From assembly GCF_934202865.1 (NCBI RefSeq), contig NZ_CAKPYL010000047.1, positions 1 through 11,703 of the forward strand: a stretch of DNA of 11,703 bases, in the 5' to 3' direction. The position numbers and the translations under genes were made by a program. Origin of the DNA: an uncultured Fenollaria sp. Lineage in GTDB: Bacteria; Bacillota; Clostridia; Tissierellales; Peptoniphilaceae. This document shows positions 6,980-11,703 of this stretch, piece after piece. Every line of letters starts with the position of its first letter. Positions within the stretch are counted from its first letter, which is position 1. Under the pieces are notes generated by a model. The model had not been told where the DNA came from, made no database searches, and saw only the letters and a list, made by a program, of their open reading frames with translations.

Positions 6980-7926
6980 ATTCATTTTTAGGACAACTAA
7001 AAGTATTAACAGGAAACGCTAATAGACAATTAGCAAAGGATGTATGCAAGCACTTAGGTGCAGAGCTTATCGATTCAGAAGTTACACACTTTTCTGATGG
7101 AGAAATTGCTGTTAACATCAAAGAAACAGTTAGAGGAGCAGATGTATTTATCGTTCAACCAACTCATGAACCAGTTAACGACAATCTAATGGAACTACTA
7201 ATCATGATTGATGCATGTAAGAGAGCTTCTGCAGGCAGAATCAACGCTGTAATTCCATACTATGGCTATGCAAGACAAGATAGAAAGACAAAACCAAGAG
7301 AACCAATAACAGCTAAATTAGTTGCTAATCTAATTGAAAAAGCTGGCGCTGATAGAGCAGTTCTTATGGACCTTCATGCAGGACAAATTCAAGGTTATTT
7401 TGATATACCAGTTGACCATCTATCAGCTATAAAACATTTAGCTGAGTATTTCAAGACATTAAAGCTTGATGATGTAGTTGTTGTATCACCAGACCTTGGT
7501 GGAGTAACACGTGCGAGAAATTTTGCAAATGAATTAAATGCTTCTATAGCAATAATTGAAAAGAGAAGACCAAAGCCAAACGTATCAGAAGTAATGAATG
7601 TTATCGGTGATGTAGAAGGTAAGACTTGTATATTAGTTGACGATATCATAGATACAGCTGGAACTATCTGTCATGCTGCTGAATACTTAACAGAAAAGGG
7701 CGGAGCAAAGAAAGTTTACGGATGCGCAACTCACGGTGTATTATCAGGACCAGCTATCGAAAGACTTATTAGCAGTAAACTAGAAGAGTTTGTAATTACA
7801 GACACTATACCTTTAAACATTGGTAACGTTACAGACAAGATTAAAGTTGTAAGCATAGCTGATCAAATAGCTAAAGCAATAGAAAGAATACACAACAACG
7901 AATCTATAAGCTCGATATTTGATTAA
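6976..7926 (+). CDS. prs: Ribose-phosphate pyrophosphokinase (PRPP synthase, class I)
   Basis: 316 residues, the standard class I length. It converts ribose-5-phosphate and ATP to PRPP in the cytoplasm, feeding purine, pyrimidine, NAD, histidine and tryptophan synthesis. Visible motifs are FSDGEIAVNI (39-48), RQDRK of the ATP-binding site (100-104), MDLHAGQIQGYFD (131-143) for Mg-ATP, the flexible catalytic loop IEKRRPK (194-200) and the PRPP-binding loop VDDIIDTAGT (221-230). Nothing essential is missing. GGAGG (6964-6968) lies within the 3' end of glmU, and ATGA at 6976-6979 joins the two genes. Its TAA shares a base with the pth start. Prs is normally an allosterically controlled hexamer, a family property that is not visible here. 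Confidence 0.97.
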   Translation: MNSFLGQLKVLTGNANRQLAKDVCKHLGAELIDSEVTHFSDGEIAVNIKETVRGADVFIVQPTHEPVNDNLMELLIMIDACKRASAGRINAVIPYYGYARQDRKTKPREPITAKLVANLIEKAGADRAVLMDLHAGQIQGYFDIPVDHLSAIKHLAEYFKTLKLDDVVVVSPDLGGVTRARNFANELNASIAIIEKRRPKPNVSEVMNVIGDVEGKTCILVDDIIDTAGTICHAAEYLTEKGGAKKVYGCATHGVLSGPAIERLISSKLEEFVITDTIPLNIGNVTDKIKVVSIADQIAKAIERIHNNESISSIFD

Positions 7927-8489
7927 TGAAACTTATAGTAGGCTTAGGCAACCCTGGAGACAGATTCGATGGCACAAGGCACAATGCGGGCTTTGAGACT
8001 ATTGATATTTTGTGCGAGGAACTTAATGTTAAACTAAATAATGCAAAGTTTCACTCTCAGTTTGGATATACAAGCTACAATGGCGATAAATTATATTTAA
8101 TGAAGCCGATGACTTATATGAATGAAAGTGGAATTGCAATAAGAGAGTTTATGTCATACTACAAATTAACTATTAATGATTTGATAGTTATTGTAGATGA
8201 TATAGACATTAGTTTTGCAAGCATAAGAATAAAGAAGTCTGGCAGCGCTGGTACACACAATGGATTAAAATCAATAGTTTATCAATTGAACAATGATAAA
8301 TTCACTAGAGTTAAGCTAGGGGTTGGTCACAAACCAGAGCATTTTGATTTGGCAGACTTTGTTTTATCTAGATACTCTAAAGAAGAAAAAGTAGATATAG
8401 AAAAAACATATAAAAACGCAGCTAAAGCGTGCCTTTCTATACTTGATAAAGGCGAAGACTATGCGATGAATATGTACAACGGAAAATAG
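7926..8489 (+). CDS. pth: Peptidyl-tRNA hydrolase
   Basis: 187 residues, the usual bacterial Pth size. It frees tRNA from peptidyl-tRNA that drops off ribosomes, an essential cytoplasmic recycling step. The motifs are complete: GLGNPG (6-11), TRHNAGF with catalytic H19 (17-23), MKPMTYMNESG with N66 (59-69), VDDIDI with D91 (90-95) and GSAGTHNGLKSI with N112 (106-117). The Tyr usually found in the NPGxxYxxTRHN stretch is Phe here (F14). The ATG at 7926 shares its A with the prs stop TAA, and no clear Shine-Dalgarno site precedes it, so translation probably depends on ribosomes finishing prs. It is followed after 7 bases by mfd, the standard neighbour in Firmicutes. Confidence 0.96.
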   Translation: MKLIVGLGNPGDRFDGTRHNAGFETIDILCEELNVKLNNAKFHSQFGYTSYNGDKLYLMKPMTYMNESGIAIREFMSYYKLTINDLIVIVDDIDISFASIRIKKSGSAGTHNGLKSIVYQLNNDKFTRVKLGVGHKPEHFDLADFVLSRYSKEEKVDIEKTYKNAAKACLSILDKGEDYAMNMYNGK

Positions 8490-8496
8490 GTGGAAC

Positions 8497-11400
8497 ATGG
8501 ATATTTTACAAAAAGGTTTATTAGCTTTTCAATACAAAGATATAGTAAATGACGTCAAAGGCGGCGTAAGTCCTATATTTATTAACGGTCTTGTAGAAGA
8601 AGCTATAGGCATAAGTGTAAAAACTATCCAAGAGAACACTGATACTAGTTCAATAATTATAACATATGATGAGGCAAGGGCTAGAAGAATATTCGAGGAC
8701 TTGAAGAATTCACACGCCAATGTGTACTATCTAAAGAAAAGAGAGATGCTATTTTACAATGTTAGCGACTCTTCTTTAGAGACAGAGTACTCAAGGATTC
8801 AAACCCTTGTTTCTCTAATTAATAAGAAGAACTCTATTTTAATTATGGATATAAAGACACTTGATGAAGAGCTTATCAAGAAGGAAATCTATGAAGATTT
8901 AAGTTTTAGCTTAAAAACTAATCAGACTATAGACATAGAAAAACTTCTTGATTCACTATTAAGGCTTGGATATAAAAGGTCTAGTATGGCTTCTAACAAG
9001 GGCGAGTTTGCTCTAAGAGGCTCTATAGTCGATATATATGATACTATATCTGACATGCCATATAGAATAGAGTTTTTTGGTGATGAAATTGATTCTATAA
9101 GAATATTTGATAAGGATACGCAAAAAACCATTGTTACGACTGAAGAGGTTCTAATCAATCCTGCAAGAGAGATTTTAATTCTTGATGAGTACAAAAAAAG
9201 CATTATTGATAATTTAAAGAAGGATTTTGACAAGACAAAAGAGACGAACAAGAGCTCATACTCACTAATGAATGAAAAGTTTAAAGAGTACTTTGAGATG
9301 CTTAGGGAAGATAGTTTTGATAAGAACAGGTCTTTGCTATTAAGGTACATACCTGATAAATATAAGTGCAGTATCTTTGATTACTTTGATGAGAATACTT
9401 ATATTTACTTAGATGAGAGTAAAAGACTTGAAGATGAGTATGATAAGTATATTAATTTTCACACTCAAGAGATGGAGTCACTATATAAGAATGGCGAGAT
9501 ACTTCTAAAAGAATTTAACGCCATCATGTCTTATAGTGATTTGCTAACTAGGATTAAGAAGAATAAATTGGCACTGATCTCAAATATTTTAATAAACTCA
9601 AAAGATTTTAATCCGAAAGCCATTTACAATTTGCATTTAAATTCGGTAACTAAATACAATTCGAAGTACGAGGCATTGCTTGATGATTTAAGGCACTATA
9701 AGCTAAGAGGCTACAAGATAGTTCTATCGATTAAAGACATTGAAAGATACGATAGGATTTACTCGCTTCTTAAGGATAACGATATAGCTTTTCTTCAAGA
9801 AAATGAGATTGAGGACAAAATTTTGTCATCTCAGCTATTATTAAGAAATGACTCATCAACGAGGGGCTTTGTCTTTAGCGAAAATAAATTTATAGTTTTA
9901 TCTGAAAATGATGTCTATGGCTCTCAAAAGGAAAAGATTAGAAAGAAGAAATCATCTAAGAAGCTTGATATTTCAGATATATCAGAAGGAACATACATCG
10001 TTCACGAAGACCACGGCGTAGGCATATATAAGGGTATAGTTAAGCTAGAAGTGCTTGGCGCGAAGAAAGACTTCTTATATATACAGTACAAAGGCGAGGA
10101 CAAGCTTTATGTGCCTATAGCTCAGATGGATAGGATACAGAAGTTTTCTGATAAAGACAGTAAAGATGTTAAGATAAATAAATTATCGACAAATGACTGG
10201 ATAAAGCAAAAGTCTAAGTCTAAGAAGGCTATTGAGAGAATGGCTGAGGATTTAGTCGAGCTATATGCAATAAGAGAAGAAAAAGAAGGCTATGCTTTTT
10301 CAAAGGATACAGCTTGGCAAAGAGAGTTCGAAGAGTCATTCCCATACGAAGAGACAAAAGGGCAGCTTGAGGCAATTATCGATATAAAAAGAGATATGGA
10401 GTCCAATAAGCCGATGGATAGACTTTTATGCGGCGACGTTGGCTTCGGTAAGACTGAAGTTGCTCTTAGAGCTGCATTTAAAGCCATCATGGACGGTAAG
10501 CAAGTAGCTTTCTTGTGCCCGACAACCATACTTTGTCAGCAGCACTATGAAACCATCATCGAAAGATTTAATAAATATCCAATACGTTCAGCTATGATGT
10601 CACGCTTTAGAACAAGCAAAGAACAAAAGCAAACGGCTGAAGAGCTTCAAACTCATAGCATAGACATAGTTGTTGGCACACATAGACTATTGTCAGATGA
10701 TGTTAAATTTAAAGATCTTGGCCTATTGATTATAGATGAAGAGCAAAGATTTGGCGTTAGAGACAAAGAAAAGATAAAAAAGCTTAAAGAGAATGTTGAC
10801 GTGCTATCACTTTCAGCGACACCTATACCTAGGACCATGCATATGGCACTCTCAGGCATTAGAAGCATGTCGGTCATAGAAGAGGCACCGCAAGATAGGT
10901 ATCCAATACAAACATACGTTTTGGAATACAACAAAAGTCTTGTTAGAGATGCCATACTTAAAGAGATGGATAGAGACGGCCAAGTATTTTTTGTCTTTAA
11001 CAATGTCGAAAAGATTGAGTCCATGTACAATGAACTGCAAAATTTAGTGCCCGAAGCAAGAATCGCCATTGGCCACGGACAAATGACTGAGGCAAAGCTT
11101 GAAAAAGTGATGATAGACTTTATGTATCATAAGTATGACGTTTTGCTATCGACAACCATAATTGAAACGGGGCTTGATATACCTAATGCAAATACCATCA
11201 TCGTATATAACTCTGAAAATATGGGTCTAAGCCAGCTTTATCAACTCCGCGGAAGAGTAGGTAGAATGAACAGAATTGCTTATGGTTACTTCACTTACAG
11301 AGAAAATAAAGTTCTTACTGAAACGCAAGAGGCGAGACTTAAGGCGATTAAAGAATTTACTGAGCTTGGTAGCGGATACAAAATTGCTATGCGCGACTTG

Positions 11401-11703
11401 CAGATTAGGGGCGCAGGTAACCTATTAGGCACATCGCAACATGGTCACATTGCTGCCATTGGCTACGACTTATACATCAAGTATTTGAACCTTGCCATAA
11501 AGAAGCTTAGAGGCTACGAGGTGAAAGAGGATATCGATACAAGAGTCGACATAAACGTGGACGCTTATATACCGGATGACTTTGCACCGGACGAATATGT
11601 TAAGATGGATCTATATAAGAAGATAGCTGCTGTTGAAAATGAAGAGGTGAAGAGCGAACTTATAGACGAAATTGTCGATAGATTTGCTGACATACCTAAG
11701 CCA
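8497..11703 (+). CDS. mfd: Mfd transcription-repair coupling factor, 3' end outside window
   Basis: 1069 codons are open to the window edge; the family is about 1150 residues, so roughly the last 80-100 are missing. Mfd pushes stalled RNA polymerase off DNA lesions and recruits UvrA. Domains in order: a UvrB-like N-terminal module (FALRGSIVDIY and YRIEFFGDEIDSIR near 170-205); a variable, Asp/Lys-rich middle; the RNA-polymerase-interacting domain (about 490-555, with YIVHEDHGVGIYKG); and a superfamily-2 translocase. The translocase has Walker A GDVGFGKT (646-653), DEEQ (747-750), LSATPIPRT, TTIIETGLDIPNA and motif VI QLRGRVGR (916-923). The TRG-like motif RDLQIRGAGNLLG follows (from about 967), then the start of the C-terminal UvrA-binding regulatory domain. 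The start ATG follows AGGTGG (8488-8493), which overlaps the pth stop. No frameshift or stop is seen. Confidence 0.96.
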   Translation, partial: MDILQKGLLAFQYKDIVNDVKGGVSPIFINGLVEEAIGISVKTIQENTDTSSIIITYDEARARRIFEDLKNSHANVYYLKKREMLFYNVSDSSLETEYSRIQTLVSLINKKNSILIMDIKTLDEELIKKEIYEDLSFSLKTNQTIDIEKLLDSLLRLGYKRSSMASNKGEFALRGSIVDIYDTISDMPYRIEFFGDEIDSIRIFDKDTQKTIVTTEEVLINPAREILILDEYKKSIIDNLKKDFDKTKETNKSSYSLMNEKFKEYFEMLREDSFDKNRSLLLRYIPDKYKCSIFDYFDENTYIYLDESKRLEDEYDKYINFHTQEMESLYKNGEILLKEFNAIMSYSDLLTRIKKNKLALISNILINSKDFNPKAIYNLHLNSVTKYNSKYEALLDDLRHYKLRGYKIVLSIKDIERYDRIYSLLKDNDIAFLQENEIEDKILSSQLLLRNDSSTRGFVFSENKFIVLSENDVYGSQKEKIRKKKSSKKLDISDISEGTYIVHEDHGVGIYKGIVKLEVLGAKKDFLYIQYKGEDKLYVPIAQMDRIQKFSDKDSKDVKINKLSTNDWIKQKSKSKKAIERMAEDLVELYAIREEKEGYAFSKDTAWQREFEESFPYEETKGQLEAIIDIKRDMESNKPMDRLLCGDVGFGKTEVALRAAFKAIMDGKQVAFLCPTTILCQQHYETIIERFNKYPIRSAMMSRFRTSKEQKQTAEELQTHSIDIVVGTHRLLSDDVKFKDLGLLIIDEEQRFGVRDKEKIKKLKENVDVLSLSATPIPRTMHMALSGIRSMSVIEEAPQDRYPIQTYVLEYNKSLVRDAILKEMDRDGQVFFVFNNVEKIESMYNELQNLVPEARIAIGHGQMTEAKLEKVMIDFMYHKYDVLLSTTIIETGLDIPNANTIIVYNSENMGLSQLYQLRGRVGRMNRIAYGYFTYRENKVLTETQEARLKAIKEFTELGSGYKIAMRDLQIRGAGNLLGTSQHGHIAAIGYDLYIKYLNLAIKKLRGYEVKEDIDTRVDINVDAYIPDDFAPDEYVKMDLYKKIAAVENEEVKSELIDEIVDRFADIPKP

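Noticed and set aside
8922..9350. Antisense open frame of 142 codons inside mfd
   Set aside because: It lies wholly opposite a gene with clear family motifs, has a Ser/Leu-rich shadow composition, no ribosome site and no recognisable domain.
10653..11069. Antisense open frame of 138 codons opposite the Mfd translocase motifs
   Set aside because: It mirrors the conserved DEEQ and SATPIPRT region of mfd and is Ser/Leu-rich; a frame shadow.
8497..11703. Truncated or broken mfd
   Set aside because: The frame is open throughout with all motifs in order; the missing end is only the window boundary.

Overview
The window is AT-rich (roughly two thirds A+T by eye), with strong AGGAGG-type ribosome sites, dense same-strand packing and Gram-positive gene families (CvfB, EcsAB-like ABC exporter, the glmU-prs-pth-mfd cluster). 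This points to a low-GC Firmicute, most likely an anaerobe of the Clostridia/Tissierellia (Peptoniphilaceae-like) group. Genus cannot be fixed from the sequence alone. All genes lie on the + strand. I see no tRNA, rRNA, CRISPR array, insertion sequence, phage gene or origin.

Layout. Bases 1-268 hold the 3' end of a gene for a TIM-barrel-like enzyme, closed by a clean intrinsic terminator (276-300). The 146-base gap to the next gene carries a good sigma-A promoter (TTGAAA, 17-base spacer, TGnTATAAT) with a small dyad over its -10 box. From that promoter eight genes run without a visible terminator to the window edge: cvfB (S1-domain RNA-binding protein), a small conserved-looking protein of unknown function, an ABC ATPase, its 12-TM permease, a MATE-family exporter, glmU, prs, pth and the first 1069 codons of mfd (nine coding regions if mfd is counted). 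Junctions range from an 8-base overlap to a 22-base gap, so the set looks like one translationally coupled operon, although internal promoters cannot be excluded.

How the genes fit together. glmU makes UDP-GlcNAc for the cell wall, prs makes PRPP for nucleotides, histidine and tryptophan, pth recycles peptidyl-tRNA, and mfd couples DNA repair to transcription. This housekeeping order is widespread in Firmicutes. The upstream half (cvfB, small protein, ABC pair, MATE) is the less conserved part. It occupies the place where purR/spoVG are often found in related genomes, and it adds two membrane exporters of unknown substrate.

I found no convincing new biological system. The items most worth a second look are the unknown 164-aa protein with its strongly TTC-biased phenylalanine codons, the dyad over the operon promoter, the four-residue insertion in the uridine-binding loop of GlmU, and the unassigned ABC exporter.
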